64,000 nt of DNA from F1-120-MAGs118 sp013360535 (GCA_026647215.1 JAPKHC010000005.1:62001-126000); one strand, 5' to 3'. Positions 36,469 through 45,245 are shown, numbered from the stretch's first letter. Numbers and translations are program-made. The notes: generated by a model from the sequence alone, not told the origin.

Positions 36469-37461
36469 TCAGCGCAGCGGCCGCGCCTCGACGCCCTCGA
36501 ACGTCATCTGCACGGGCCGAATGCGGCCTTGCGCGTCGAACTCGAGCTTGTCGATGCACGTCACGCGATGGTCGCGACCGAGGTTGGGGATCGGGCGGCG
36601 GTGGTAGACCATGTACCACTCGTCCGTGCCGGGCACTCGAATCACGGAGTTGTGGCCCGCGCCCGTCGCGATGCGCTCGTCCTTCTCGAGCAGCGTGCCG
36701 ATGCGCTCGAAAGGACCCGGGGGCGAATCGGCGATCGCGTAGGCGACGCGGTACGAGCCATCGCCCCAGCCGCCCTCGGACCAGAGGAAATAGCAGCGCC
36801 CCTCGCGCCGGAACATCACCGGACCTTCGACGTAACCCTGAGGGGTGATCTCGCGGAACGTCGTGCCGTCGGGCCACGGGAGGAAGCCGGTGAGCTCATC
36901 GTTGAGCCGCGCGACGTTGCAGTGGCCCCAGCCGCCGTAGAACAGGTACAGCGATCCGTCGTCGTCGCGGAACACGAATGGGTCGATCGGCTGCGAGTCG
37001 TTGTGGAAGTCGCCGACGAGCGGGCGACCGAGCAAGTCACGGTACGGACCCTGCGGCGCGTCGGCGACGGCGACACCGATGCCGCCAGTGTGGCTCTTCG
37101 TGTCGGCAGGATCCCACAGCGGCCCACCGGGGCGCTGCAGGTCGTTGGCGGAAAACACGAGGAAGAAGCGGCCCTTGTGCTCGAGCACCGACGGCGCCCA
37201 CAACGCGCGATAGGCCCACTTCACGTTCTCGAGCGCGAGCACACGCTCGCGCTTCGTCCAGCGAACGAGGTCGGGCGAGGAGAATGCGTCGAAGTGCGTC
37301 TGCTCGTCGTAGGCGGCCGACGTCGTCGGGAAGATCCAGTATTGCCCGGCGAGCACGGCTCCTTCCGGATCGGCGTACCAGCCGTCGAACACGGGGTTGC
37401 CCGAGCGCGGAGTACTGCACGCGGCGAGCAGAGTGACGATGCAGGCGAGAGCGAGCTTCAT
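36469..37461 (-). CDS. GH43-family glycoside hydrolase, lipoprotein
   Basis: The 330-residue protein has a lipoprotein signal ending at LLAACSTP. The five-bladed propeller of GH43 is evident. GWYADPEGAVLAGQYWIFPT holds the catalytic base Asp, QPIDPFVFRDDDGSLYLFYG the pKa-modulating Asp, and YVEGPVMFRREGRCYFLWSE the acid Glu. Family members act mostly on arabinose- or xylose-containing glycans. The exact substrate cannot be told. Its start overlaps the DinB gene's stop (ATGA), so they form an operon. It is convergent with the kinase gene after 3 bases. Confidence 0.87.
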   Translation of the reverse strand: MKLALACIVTLLAACSTPRSGNPVFDGWYADPEGAVLAGQYWIFPTTSAAYDEQTHFDAFSSPDLVRWTKRERVLALENVKWAYRALWAPSVLEHKGRFFLVFSANDLQRPGGPLWDPADTKSHTGGIGVAVADAPQGPYRDLLGRPLVGDFHNDSQPIDPFVFRDDDGSLYLFYGGWGHCNVARLNDELTGFLPWPDGTTFREITPQGYVEGPVMFRREGRCYFLWSEGGWGDGSYRVAYAIADSPPGPFERIGTLLEKDERIATGAGHNSVIRVPGTDEWYMVYHRRPIPNLGRDHRVTCIDKLEFDAQGRIRPVQMTFEGVEARPLR

Positions 37462-37982
37462 CGCGGCAGCACCGTCAGGTACTCGCGCCACGGACCGACC
37501 TCGTCCTTGTACTGGAACGCGAGCGTGCGCGAGATCTGCGCGAGGTGGTTCAGGTCGTGCACGACCCACGTCGCGAGCAGTTGCTTCATCGTCACCGCCC
37601 CGAGCGCGGGATGCTTGCCGGGCAGCGTGAGCTGCCGGTCATCGAGCGCGAGCCGCTGCAGCTCGCCCAGTCCCTGCATGCGCAGGTCCTCGAACTCCGC
37701 CAGCAGCTCCTCGAGCGACTTGCCGACGCACTCGCGGAACTGCGCGAATCGATCGAACGGCGGAAACGGCTCGCTGTCACCGTGTGCCAGGATCCAGCGC
37801 ACACGCGGCAACCAGTCCGCCCGCTCGCCATGCACGAGATGCCCGACCACGTCATAGGCCGACCACGTCTCGCCGCCACAATTCGCGCGCGTCCACTCGT
37901 CCGGCAAGCCCTCCAGCAGCTCCCTCAACGCCCCCGGCGTCCGCCACAGGATCTCGACCGACCGCTCGACGTCGTGCTTCAT
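37458..37982 (-). CDS. DinB-family protein
   Basis: The 174-residue four-helix protein fits the DinB/YfiT superfamily of putative metal-dependent enzymes. The three metal-ligand His positions appear in VVGHLVHGERADW near residue 47 and WVVHDLNHLAQI near 142-146. Members include bacillithiol-, mycothiol- or glutathione-linked transferases, but which thiol would be used here is unknown. A TACCCT hexamer ends 7 bases before the ATG. The stop overlaps the GH43 start by 4 bases. Confidence 0.82.
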   Translation of the reverse strand: MKHDVERSVEILWRTPGALRELLEGLPDEWTRANCGGETWSAYDVVGHLVHGERADWLPRVRWILAHGDSEPFPPFDRFAQFRECVGKSLEELLAEFEDLRMQGLGELQRLALDDRQLTLPGKHPALGAVTMKQLLATWVVHDLNHLAQISRTLAFQYKDEVGPWREYLTVLPR

Positions 37983-37989
37983 CGCGCGC

Positions 37990-37995
37990 AGGGTA
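37990..37995 (-). promoter_or_regulatory. Candidate -10 element TACCCT for the DinB/GH43 operon
   Basis: On the minus strand GCTACCCT ends 7 bases before the ATG at 37982, consistent with a leaderless transcript. The divergent TAGCTT at 38017-38022 is only about 22 bases away. Confidence 0.4.
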
Positions 37996-38016
37996 GCGAT
38001 CTCGCGGGAGCGGTCG

Positions 38017-38022
38017 TAGCTT
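38017..38022 (+). promoter_or_regulatory. Candidate -10 element TAGCTT
   Basis: CGTAGCTT ends 7 bases before the GTG at 38030. It supports GTG 38030 rather than the earlier TTG at 38021, which overlaps the hexamer itself. Confidence 0.4.
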
Positions 38023-38029
38023 GGGACCT

Positions 38030-38662
38030 GTGGATCTGCGGACGAAACTCGCTGTCGCGATCACGGTCGGTGTGATTGCCGCACTGACGGTTGTGGCATG
38101 GACATGGTCGCAAGCAGAATCTGAGCCGACTCGTCTGGTTGAGCCACAAGAGGCTTCCATCGACTCGCCGCTGCGTGACGATCCCCCTGACTCGGCGTGG
38201 AACTCCGAACGCAGTCGGCCAATGTTGGAGCTCAACCCCGACCTGCATGCCACGAAAACCCACACGGAGATCATCCTCGACTGCCGCCGCCCGAGTGAGG
38301 AGCAGCGTGTCTTCGACCAGACAGGATCCGCGGTCGTGCGGCTGGGCGTCGACGGCTCTTCGACGCTTTGGGTCTCCTCCGGCGACGGCTACTGGTTCGT
38401 GGACTTCGAGATCCCGTTGCGGCCGAACCTGCAGCGCGGCGACGCCCTTGAAGTGCACTTCGTGGAGATGTCGTGCACATCCTTCGATGAAACCTCGGAA
38501 GTCCACGGCTGGATCGCGCTCTCCGAGCTTCCGACAAAGCTCGGACAGACCATTCACTTCGAGCTTGGCACCAGCGTGTCGCCGAATCGTTGTTACCGCG
38601 CGGAGGGTTCGGCGAAAGTGGAGCAAGCGGTGAGCGAATCGCCGCCCGCGCTCACTCGATGA
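38030..38662 (+). CDS. Small membrane-anchored protein of unknown function
   Basis: The 210-residue protein has an N-terminal signal-anchor helix (LAVAITVGVIAALTVVAW) and a beta-rich exported part with a short Pro-rich linker. The two Cys residues near positions 85 and 150 could form a disulphide outside the membrane. YWFVDFEIPLRPNLQRGDAL and HGWIALSELPTKLGQTIHFE mark the beta part. I do not recognise a family. The 3' end overlaps the convergent aspartate kinase gene by 11 bases. Confidence 0.6.
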   Translation: MDLRTKLAVAITVGVIAALTVVAWTWSQAESEPTRLVEPQEASIDSPLRDDPPDSAWNSERSRPMLELNPDLHATKTHTEIILDCRRPSEEQRVFDQTGSAVVRLGVDGSSTLWVSSGDGYWFVDFEIPLRPNLQRGDALEVHFVEMSCTSFDETSEVHGWIALSELPTKLGQTIHFELGTSVSPNRCYRAEGSAKVEQAVSESPPALTR

Positions 38663-40007
38663 ACGCGCGGTGCAGCCGCTGCACGGCGAGCTGCGCCTGA
38701 TCGGCGCGCACGACGAGGCTCAAGTTGATCTCGCTGGCGCCGTGGCTGATCATCTCGACGTTGATGTCGCCGAGCGCGCCGAAAACCTGAGCGCCGAGGC
38801 CCGCCTTCGAGCTCAGGCGCTCGCCGAGCACCGCGACGATCGCGCGCCCTTCGGCCACGTCGACCTGAGCGAAGCGCCGCAGCTCCGCCACGATCGGCGC
38901 GAGCACGACCCCGTGTTCCACCGTGAGCGACACCGACACTTCCGCCGTCGCCACGAGGTCGATCGACACGCCGTGGCGGCCAAAAACCTCGAACAAACGG
39001 GCCAAAAAGCCAGCTTGCGCGAGCATGCGCGAGCTGCGCACGGTGAGCACCGTGATCGGAGCGCGCGACGCGAGCGCCGTCACCGCTCGGCCCGTCGACA
39101 CCGGCTCCGCCGTGATCGTCGTGAACGCACCTTCGGGCCGCATCGTGTGGCGCACGGTCACCGGAATGCGCGCGTCGATCGCCGGCTGCACGGTCGCCGG
39201 ATGCAGCACCTTCGCGCCGAAAGCCGCGAGCTCCGCCGCCTCCGCGAAGGACAGGTGCGGGATCGGGCGCGCCGCGGGCACGACGCGCGGATCGGCGGTG
39301 AGCACACCCTCGACGTCGGTCCAGATCTGGATGTCGTCGACACCGAGCGCGGCGCCGAAGATCGCCGCCGAGTAGTCGCTGCCGCCGCGGCCGAGCGTCG
39401 TCGTCGCACCGTCTTCGGCCGCACCGATGTAACCCTGCGTCACGACCACGTGACCCGCGCGCACGAGCGGCTTGAGGCGCTCTTCCACCAGCACGGCAAC
39501 CGCGTCGAAGCGCGGCGCCGCGTTCCCGAAGCTCGCGTCCGTGCGCAGCGCCTCGCGCGCATCGAACAGCGTGACCTCGGTGCCATCGGCTTCGAGAAAC
39601 GCCGCGAACACTTGCGTCGAGAGCCGCTCGCCGAGACTCGCGATCGCGTCCATCGAGCGCGGGCTGAGTTCGCGCAGGAGCCCGACCCCGCGCAGCATCG
39701 ACTCGAGCTCGACGCGCAGCGCCGCCAGGCCCTCTTTCGCGCGCGCCGGCACTCCGTTCGGGCACAGCTCCGCCAGCGCCGCGTCATGGCGCGCGAGCAG
39801 CGCCGCCGCTTCACCGAGCGCACCCTCGACTTCGCCCTTGCGCGCCGTCGCCGCCGCACGAAACAACGCGTCCGTGGTCTTGCCCATCGCCGACAGGACA
39901 ACGAGTGGGCCGCGCTCGAGCGCACCCCGCACGACCCGCGCGACCTGCCGCATGCAGGCCGCATCGGCCACCGACGAACCACCGAACTTGAGCACGCGCG
40001 GAGTCAT
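38652..40007 (-). CDS. lysC: Aspartate kinase
   Basis: The 451-residue enzyme phosphorylates L-aspartate, the first step towards lysine, threonine, methionine and diaminopimelate. The amino acid kinase domain begins with LKFGGSSVADAACM, includes MDAIASLGERLSTQVFAAFL near residue 120 and TTLGRGGSDYSAAIFGAALG near 205. Two ACT domains follow from about 300 (TVLTVRSSRMLAQAGFLARL and VAVLGERLSSKAGLGAQVF), which usually give feedback control by lysine or threonine. The length and single-chain layout match monofunctional LysC (aspartokinase III) enzymes. TATCCT lies 9 bases before the ATG. No other lysine-pathway gene is adjacent. Confidence 0.93.
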   Translation of the reverse strand: MTPRVLKFGGSSVADAACMRQVARVVRGALERGPLVVLSAMGKTTDALFRAAATARKGEVEGALGEAAALLARHDAALAELCPNGVPARAKEGLAALRVELESMLRGVGLLRELSPRSMDAIASLGERLSTQVFAAFLEADGTEVTLFDAREALRTDASFGNAAPRFDAVAVLVEERLKPLVRAGHVVVTQGYIGAAEDGATTTLGRGGSDYSAAIFGAALGVDDIQIWTDVEGVLTADPRVVPAARPIPHLSFAEAAELAAFGAKVLHPATVQPAIDARIPVTVRHTMRPEGAFTTITAEPVSTGRAVTALASRAPITVLTVRSSRMLAQAGFLARLFEVFGRHGVSIDLVATAEVSVSLTVEHGVVLAPIVAELRRFAQVDVAEGRAIVAVLGERLSSKAGLGAQVFGALGDINVEMISHGASEINLSLVVRADQAQLAVQRLHRAFIE

Positions 40008-40016
40008 GGGCGCGAG

Positions 40017-40022
40017 AGGATA
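40017..40022 (-). promoter_or_regulatory. Candidate -10 element TATCCT for lysC
   Basis: On the minus strand GCTATCCT ends 9 bases before the lysC ATG, and no ribosome-binding site is seen. Confidence 0.4.
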
Positions 40023-40176
40023 GCGCACCCCGCCGCCGCGCGCCGCCTCAGTCGGTGACAGAGATTGCCTCCCATCCACCCCCCTTTGGGTGCAACGCTC
40101 GCCGAACGGCTGCTTATCGATGGTTGCTCCCACTCGAGTTTCCGCTGTCGACGGTATCCGTCACCGGTCGCCTCAC

Positions 40177-40182
40177 TAGGAT
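40177..40182 (+). promoter_or_regulatory. Candidate -10 element TAGGAT
   Basis: ACTAGGAT ends 6 bases before the ATG at 40189, the spacing expected of a leaderless mRNA. The rest of the 181-bp lysC-40189 gap shows no gene. Confidence 0.45.
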
Positions 40183-40188
40183 TCCTGC

Positions 40189-41298
40189 ATGCGTGCGAAT
40201 TGGGTCATCTTCGCGGGCGTTCTGCTGTGCGCGGCCTGCGGGAGCGAGTCGACTCCGGCAGGTGCAGGCGTGGTCGCGATGCCAGGCAAGCTCGCGGTCG
40301 GCATGCGCGTGATCGACGAGAACGGCGCGGCACTCGCCGAGCGCGAGCTCGCGGTGTTCGTCGGTGCGAGTGGGCTGGTTCCACCGCGGCTCGATCCGTT
40401 CGTCGGCAGCGCGCGCACCGATGCGGAAGGTCGAGTCACGCTCGCGGTTCCCGCGTCGATGGCCGGACACACGCTGCAGCTCGTCCTCACGCTCGAGGGC
40501 GACTCCGAGCGCCGCTGCTGGACAGGAAGTGCGCCGACGGAGAGCGGACAGGCCCAAGTGGAGGTCGGCGACGTAACGCTGCGATCTCCATCGATCCAGC
40601 TGCCGCCCGAGAAGATCCGCAAGCTCGTCGACGACGAACTCGAGAAGCGCTTGCTCAGGAGCTTTGCGCTTTGGTTTGACAAGAAGGGCGTCGAAGGGGA
40701 TCTCGAATGGCAACTTCGCGAGGCGGCGCTGCGAGGAGGCGATCGCTGGTCCCGCTTCTTGCGAGATCGCCTCCACACCGCGCACCGCAGGCTGCACCGC
40801 CCCGAAGAAGACGATGCGTGGACCCAGACCCTTTCGGCCTGGCGCCTCGCACAGGGGCGTCCGCTGATCGCCAAGGTGATCCTGCATCCGGAGGACAGCG
40901 ATGGAAAGCCGCGTCGCGCGCTCGATGAGGTGCGCTACGAGGTGATGAACCTCGACACCACGGAGTGGATCAGTCCGACCGACAACCCAGACTCGGTGCT
41001 CTTCGAGGTCACCGATCTCGAGGGCCAGCCCGCCGAGCGTGCCAACTGGCCCTACTTCCACCGGAGTGGGAACTGGATCTCGGAACAGTGGACGTTCCCG
41101 CCTGGCGCCACCCAGCGCGATGTCGACTCCGAGAACTGGTGGACTGCGGACTTCTCGAGACAATTCGTGCTCGGCCCCGGTGAATGGATCGTGCGGCTGC
41201 GTGCCGCGCCGAAGGGCGATTTTGGCGGCGAGGACGGCATCGTCTGCCCGGTCATCTTCGACTCCGACCCCTTCATCGTGCGCATCCACGGGAAGTAG
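40189..41298 (+). CDS. Putative lipoprotein of unknown function
   Basis: The 369-residue protein has a signal sequence ending near LLCAACGSES, an imperfect lipobox. Residues 35-120 look like a transthyretin/carboxypeptidase-regulatory domain (GMRVIDENGAALAERELAVF, ARTDAEGRVTLAVPASMAGH). A charged helical region (LPPEKIRKLVDDELEKRLLR) follows. The C-terminal part is rich in Trp (WISEQWTFPPG, ENWWTADFSRQF). I do not recognise the overall architecture. The gene stands alone between lysC and the ArsR operon. Confidence 0.65.
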   Translation: MRANWVIFAGVLLCAACGSESTPAGAGVVAMPGKLAVGMRVIDENGAALAERELAVFVGASGLVPPRLDPFVGSARTDAEGRVTLAVPASMAGHTLQLVLTLEGDSERRCWTGSAPTESGQAQVEVGDVTLRSPSIQLPPEKIRKLVDDELEKRLLRSFALWFDKKGVEGDLEWQLREAALRGGDRWSRFLRDRLHTAHRRLHRPEEDDAWTQTLSAWRLAQGRPLIAKVILHPEDSDGKPRRALDEVRYEVMNLDTTEWISPTDNPDSVLFEVTDLEGQPAERANWPYFHRSGNWISEQWTFPPGATQRDVDSENWWTADFSRQFVLGPGEWIVRLRAAPKGDFGGEDGIVCPVIFDSDPFIVRIHGK

Positions 41299-41332
41299 GA
41301 ACGTGTGAGCTTGCGGGCGCGGCCCGCGGCGC

Positions 41333-41338
41333 TACACT
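41333..41338 (+). promoter_or_regulatory. Candidate promoter TTGCGG-16-TACACT for the ArsR/SRPBCC operon
   Basis: TACACT ends 7 bases before the ATG at 41346. TTGCGG (41311-41316) lies 16 bases upstream, a usable -35. The expected start of transcription falls at or beside the ATG, so the message would be leaderless. This is the best-supported of the short-leader promoters in the window. Confidence 0.5.
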
Positions 41339-41353
41339 TAGCTATATGGCTAA
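41338..41353. promoter_or_regulatory. Candidate ArsR operator overlapping the start codon
   Basis: TTAGCTATATGGCTAA is a 16-bp inverted repeat (TTAGC/GCTAA exact, 14 of 16 positions symmetric). It contains the ATG of the regulator itself and touches the TACACT -10 element. Binding of the ArsR protein here would block transcription start, giving autoregulation. Confidence 0.55.
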
Positions 41354-41711
41354 CCGTAAGGAGGCGGCGGCGAGGCTCGACGGCGTGTTCGCGGCGCTCG
41401 GGGATCCGACGCGGCGGGCGGTGCTGGAGCGGCTGGCGCGCGGGGCGGCGAGCGTGAGTGAGCTCGCGCAACCCTTCGACATGGCGCTGCCGTCCTTCGT
41501 CAAGCACCTCGGCGTGCTCGAGGACTGCGGCCTGGTCCGCAGCCGCAAGGAAGGCCGTGTCCGCACGTGCGAGCTGAGCCCTCGCGCGCTCACCCTGGCC
41601 GAAGGCTGGCTCACGGCGCAGCGCACGCTCTGGGAGCGCCGCAGTGACGCCATGGCGGCCTTCGCCGAAGAACTGCATCGAAAGGAAACCCGTGCAACGC
41701 GCCGACCCTGA
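41346..41711 (+). CDS. ArsR-family transcriptional repressor
   Basis: The 121-residue winged-helix protein has VFAALGDPTRRAVLERLARG, SVSELAQPFDMALPSFVKHL and the recognition helix/wing region VLEDCGLVRSRKEGRVRTCE. This is the pattern of ArsR regulators that are paired with SRPBCC/AHSA1 proteins. No CxC metal-binding motif of arsenic or zinc sensors is present, so the ligand is probably not a metal. The SRPBCC gene overlaps its 3' end by 20 bases. The start lies inside a palindrome likely to be its own operator. Confidence 0.88.
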   Translation: MANRKEAAARLDGVFAALGDPTRRAVLERLARGAASVSELAQPFDMALPSFVKHLGVLEDCGLVRSRKEGRVRTCELSPRALTLAEGWLTAQRTLWERRSDAMAAFAEELHRKETRATRRP

Positions 41712-42177
41712 ACCCACCCACCCCGACGACCTCGTGATCTCGCGCCTCGTCAAGGCGCCGCGCCGCACCGTGTGGCGCACCTGGACCGAACCGAAGCTGC
41801 TCGTCGAGTGGTTCTGCCCCAAGCCGTGGACGACGGAGTTGAAGGCCTTCGACCTTCGGCCTGGTGGCGGCTTCCACACGCTGATGCGCGGACCCGACGG
41901 CGGCGTGAGCGACAACCCCGGCTGTTTCCTCGAGATCGTGCAGCTCGAGCGGCTCGTCTTCACGACGCAGCTCGGGGCCGACTGGCGGCCGCAGACCTCC
42001 TGGATGCCACTGACCGCGGTGATCTCGCTCGCCGACGAAGGCGAACACACGCGCTACGTCGCGCGCGTCATGCACCCCGACCGCGCGACACGCGACCGGC
42101 ACGAGGAGCTCGGCTTCTTCGAAGGCTGGAACACGTGCATCGCGCAGCTCGAGGAGTTCGCGCGTACGTTGCGTTGA
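41692..42177 (+). CDS. SRPBCC (AHSA1-type) ligand-binding protein
   Basis: The 161-residue protein belongs to the START/Bet v1-like superfamily. VISRLVKAPRRTVWRTWTEP and LLVEWFCPKPWTT open the domain. DLRPGGGFHTLMRGPDG and the C-terminal helix FFEGWNTCIAQLEEFARTL complete it. It starts with GTG, has GGAA 7 bases upstream, and overlaps the ArsR gene. ArsR/SRPBCC pairs are widespread. The SRPBCC partner is thought to bind small hydrophobic molecules, but its ligand here is not known. Confidence 0.85.
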   Translation: MQRADPEPTHPDDLVISRLVKAPRRTVWRTWTEPKLLVEWFCPKPWTTELKAFDLRPGGGFHTLMRGPDGGVSDNPGCFLEIVQLERLVFTTQLGADWRPQTSWMPLTAVISLADEGEHTRYVARVMHPDRATRDRHEELGFFEGWNTCIAQLEEFARTLR

Positions 42178-42184
42178 ACGCGAC

Positions 42185-45100
42185 TCAGTGCACGAGATCG
42201 CCGGTGGCGTCCGCGGGCCCGGTCGTGATGTAGACGGGCTTGTAGACGCCGCCGGAACCGACGTGGTCGACAACCCGCAGGACGAGCGAATGCCGCTCGC
42301 CGGCGCGTGCGCGGCCGGTGAGGTCGGTCGTGGTGCGCACGAGCCAGACGGTCTCGTTCGTCTCGGGGTTGCCGTGGCGCGCGAGCTCGCGGCCGTCGAG
42401 GTAGACGCGGTAGGAATCGTCGACGCCTTCGCACACGAGCGTGAGCGCATCCTCCTTCCAGTGCGCCGGCACCTCGAAGCTCGTGCGGTACCAGGCGACG
42501 CCGTCGCGGTGCTCGAAACCGACGTTTTCCCAGTGTTTTCCGGCCTCGATCGGCGCCCACTGGGCACCGGCGTGCTCGCCGCCGTCGAACCAGCCGTCCG
42601 CGACTCCACGGTCGGTCGGGTCGAAGGCGATCTGCCACTGCACGAGGTCGAGCGGCGCGGCGGAGAGCGCGCGTTCGAGGCGCGCGGCAAGTTCCGGCGG
42701 GACGCTCGCACGCGAATCCGGGCCCTTGGCGAGGTGCTCGAGCAGGCAGCTGAACACGTACTGCCCCGCCGGCGTCGAACGTTCGAGCGTCGACGCACCC
42801 AGACGCCCCTTGCCGTAGCGCGTGGTGAACGCGAACAGCCACGGGTTGACGTGCGCGATGTCGTGCGTGTCCCAGAAGCCGAGCAACGGATCGACATGGT
42901 CGAGCCACGCGTCGCCGTGCAGCACGGTACCGTTCTCGAGGTCGAAGCTCGAGAGCTCGATCAGGAAGTCTTGCGGGAGCTTGTCGTTGAGCGCGTGCGG
43001 CGGCGCGAACGGAGCACCCTTGAGGAACCAGATCGAGTCCGTGCGCAGGCTCCCCTTGCGATCGCCCGCGACGAGCAGCGCCCGGCCACCTTGCTTCACG
43101 AACTCGAGCGTCGCGGCGTCGAGCTTCTCGACCACGCGCACGGCATCCGCCGCGACGGTCGGCGCCTCAGGCAAGCGCCACAGTTTCCACGTGTTGCTCG
43201 TTGGATGCGCTCCACGCAGTTCCGCGCGCACTTCGAGCGGCGTCGGGCGTTCGACGGGCGGCAAGTCGAGCGACAGGCCCAAGCGCGACGAAACCTCGCC
43301 CGATTCGGCCTGAACAGCGGACTCCTGCTCGACTCCGAGCTCCGGCACCCGCACGACGAGCGTTCCGGCGAGCCGCCCAAGGCCCGAATGCGCGACGCGC
43401 AGGCCGAGCGACTGCGGACCTGATCCGAGTGCGCGTGAGTCCCGGCGCACGCCAGGCTCGAGCGCGATCAGCGTGTCGCGGTGCCAGCTCCATTGCTCCG
43501 GCGTCCACTTGAGCTCGTCGAAGTCGTCGAAGAAGCCCATGCGTGCCTTGGTGAAGTCGCGCACGACCGAGAGCGTGTAGCCTGCGTCCGGAGCGCTCAC
43601 CCGCAATCGCTCGATCTGGTACTTGCGGTTGCGCAGCGCAAATTCGAGCGAAATCGGCCGCAGCGACGCCCGCGTCTCGGCGCCAAACAACCGCTCGAGC
43701 CGTTCCTCGAAGGCAAGTTGCGGCGCCAGCCCCCACGGCTGCCACCACAGCGGCTCGTCACCGTGCAACTTGTCCCAGCGCGCGAGATCCATCCACGTGT
43801 CCGCCGCGATGCACTCGCCCAGCACGAGCGGCTTGGGCTTGCGTGCGGCGATGTGCTCGCGCATCTGCGCCAGCTTGCCCGGCCACCACGAGTTGTTGCC
43901 GTACGGGTGATCGTCGTAGAAGTCGTGCACGCGGTGCCACTCGATCCACGCGCTGTCGTCCACGACGAGCGCCTGCGGGGCGAGCTGCTTGCAGCGGTCG
44001 TAGAGCGCCTGGATCACGCTCAACTCCGCCGAGTGTCCGGTCTCGCACGTCAGGCTGCGCAGCGCGACCGAGACGTGGCTGCGGTCGTAACGATGGAACT
44101 CATCGTACTCGCGGCGCAGCTCCGCAAGGTGCTCGCCCGTGAGCGTCGGGTGCCACGTCGGGTACTCCTGCCAAACGATCAACCCGATTTCGTCGCACAG
44201 CTCGTACACGCACTCCGGCGGAACCCACAGGCAGGCCTTGAGCAGGTTGCAGCCGAGCGACTTGATGCTCTCGAGTTGCGTGCGCCAGTAGGCGCGATCT
44301 TCCGGCGGCGCGAAGTGCGGCGGCGAGTAACCCCAGTGCAACATCCCGCGCAGTTGCAGCGGGCGGCCGTTGAGCGTGATGCGCGTGCCGTCCGTGCGCA
44401 GGTCGCGGAAGCCGACGCGCTTGGGGAGCTGTCCGAGCTTGCGTTCGCCGCTGAGCAGCTCGAAGGCGACGGTGTAGAGCTCGGGCCGCTCCGGATCCCA
44501 GCGGCGCACGTCGTCGGGCACCTCGAGCTCCCCCACGAAGTTCCAGCGGCCCTCGTGACCCGTCACGGTGCCGATCTCGCGCGTGGCAAGTTCCTTCGCG
44601 TCCTCGAGCAGCGTGACCTTGAGCCGGAGCGGCTCGGCGAGGCTCGCTGCGAGCACGGGCACTTCGAAGCGCACGCGCGGGTGCTCCCCGGCGGCATCCC
44701 CGAACACGAACACCTGCTCCCGCTCGATCACCGGCCCGAAGTCCGCGCACAGCTCGACCGACCGCCAAAGTCCGCCAAAATGCGGCTGAATCACGGGCAA
44801 GAAGCCCTGAGTGTTGTGCCCGACCTTTTCGTCGACGCGCACCTCGAGCAACGCGCTTCCATCGGCGAGCGCACGAGTTACGTCGACCGACCACGGGGTC
44901 CACGCGCCGAGGTGCGCGCCCACTTCGACACCGTCGGCGAACACGCGCGCGTGCGTCGCGGCGCCGTGGAAGAGCACGCGCACGGCCTCGGCCTCGCCCG
45001 AGCTCGCGAGCGCGATGCGGTACCACGCGACGCCGTCGAACTTCTCCCCGAGCACGTCCTCGAACGTCCCCGGCACCTTGACCTTGCGCCAACCTTCGGT

Positions 45101-45229
45101 CGGTCGCTCGCCAGCCACCGTCTCGACCGCGAGTTCCCAGCCTCGTTCGAGCGGCGAACGCTGCTGCGCGCCCGCCCAGCCCGCGAGTCCCACGATCGCC
45201 CACGCCACCACGTTTCGTCGCAGCTGCAT
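42185..45229 (-). CDS. GH2-family glycoside hydrolase, secreted
   Basis: The 1014-residue enzyme has a signal peptide (VVAWAIVGLAGWAGAQ). GH2 domains follow in order: a sugar-binding jelly roll (GVAWYRIALASSGEAEAVRV, LGAWTPWSVDVTRAL), an Ig-like domain, and a TIM barrel with VGFRDLRTDGTRITLNGRPL and LIVWQEYPTWHP. Glu396 in LTCETGHS is the expected acid/base and Glu472 in LVLGECIA the expected nucleophile. The Asn that normally precedes the acid/base is Cys395, an unusual change. A second carbohydrate-binding jelly roll at the C-terminus (GVAWYRTSFEVPAHWKEDAL) resembles the first. The substrate is probably a beta-glycoside. A GTG three bases earlier (45232) is an alternative start. Confidence 0.85.
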   Translation of the reverse strand: MQLRRNVVAWAIVGLAGWAGAQQRSPLERGWELAVETVAGERPTEGWRKVKVPGTFEDVLGEKFDGVAWYRIALASSGEAEAVRVLFHGAATHARVFADGVEVGAHLGAWTPWSVDVTRALADGSALLEVRVDEKVGHNTQGFLPVIQPHFGGLWRSVELCADFGPVIEREQVFVFGDAAGEHPRVRFEVPVLAASLAEPLRLKVTLLEDAKELATREIGTVTGHEGRWNFVGELEVPDDVRRWDPERPELYTVAFELLSGERKLGQLPKRVGFRDLRTDGTRITLNGRPLQLRGMLHWGYSPPHFAPPEDRAYWRTQLESIKSLGCNLLKACLWVPPECVYELCDEIGLIVWQEYPTWHPTLTGEHLAELRREYDEFHRYDRSHVSVALRSLTCETGHSAELSVIQALYDRCKQLAPQALVVDDSAWIEWHRVHDFYDDHPYGNNSWWPGKLAQMREHIAARKPKPLVLGECIAADTWMDLARWDKLHGDEPLWWQPWGLAPQLAFEERLERLFGAETRASLRPISLEFALRNRKYQIERLRVSAPDAGYTLSVVRDFTKARMGFFDDFDELKWTPEQWSWHRDTLIALEPGVRRDSRALGSGPQSLGLRVAHSGLGRLAGTLVVRVPELGVEQESAVQAESGEVSSRLGLSLDLPPVERPTPLEVRAELRGAHPTSNTWKLWRLPEAPTVAADAVRVVEKLDAATLEFVKQGGRALLVAGDRKGSLRTDSIWFLKGAPFAPPHALNDKLPQDFLIELSSFDLENGTVLHGDAWLDHVDPLLGFWDTHDIAHVNPWLFAFTTRYGKGRLGASTLERSTPAGQYVFSCLLEHLAKGPDSRASVPPELAARLERALSAAPLDLVQWQIAFDPTDRGVADGWFDGGEHAGAQWAPIEAGKHWENVGFEHRDGVAWYRTSFEVPAHWKEDALTLVCEGVDDSYRVYLDGRELARHGNPETNETVWLVRTTTDLTGRARAGERHSLVLRVVDHVGSGGVYKPVYITTGPADATGDLVH

Positions 45230-45239
45230 CACGTCGCCG

Positions 45240-45245
45240 ATGCTA
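45240..45245 (-). promoter_or_regulatory. Candidate -10 element TAGCAT for the GH2 gene
   Basis: On the minus strand GCTAGCAT ends 10 bases before ATG 45229, or 7 bases before the in-frame GTG 45232, the exact leaderless spacing. It makes the GTG start attractive. Confidence 0.4.

Noticed and set aside
40008..40188. A lysine riboswitch in front of lysC.
   Set aside because: The leader before lysC is too short if the TATCCT element is used, and I see none of the conserved L-box helices in the gap.
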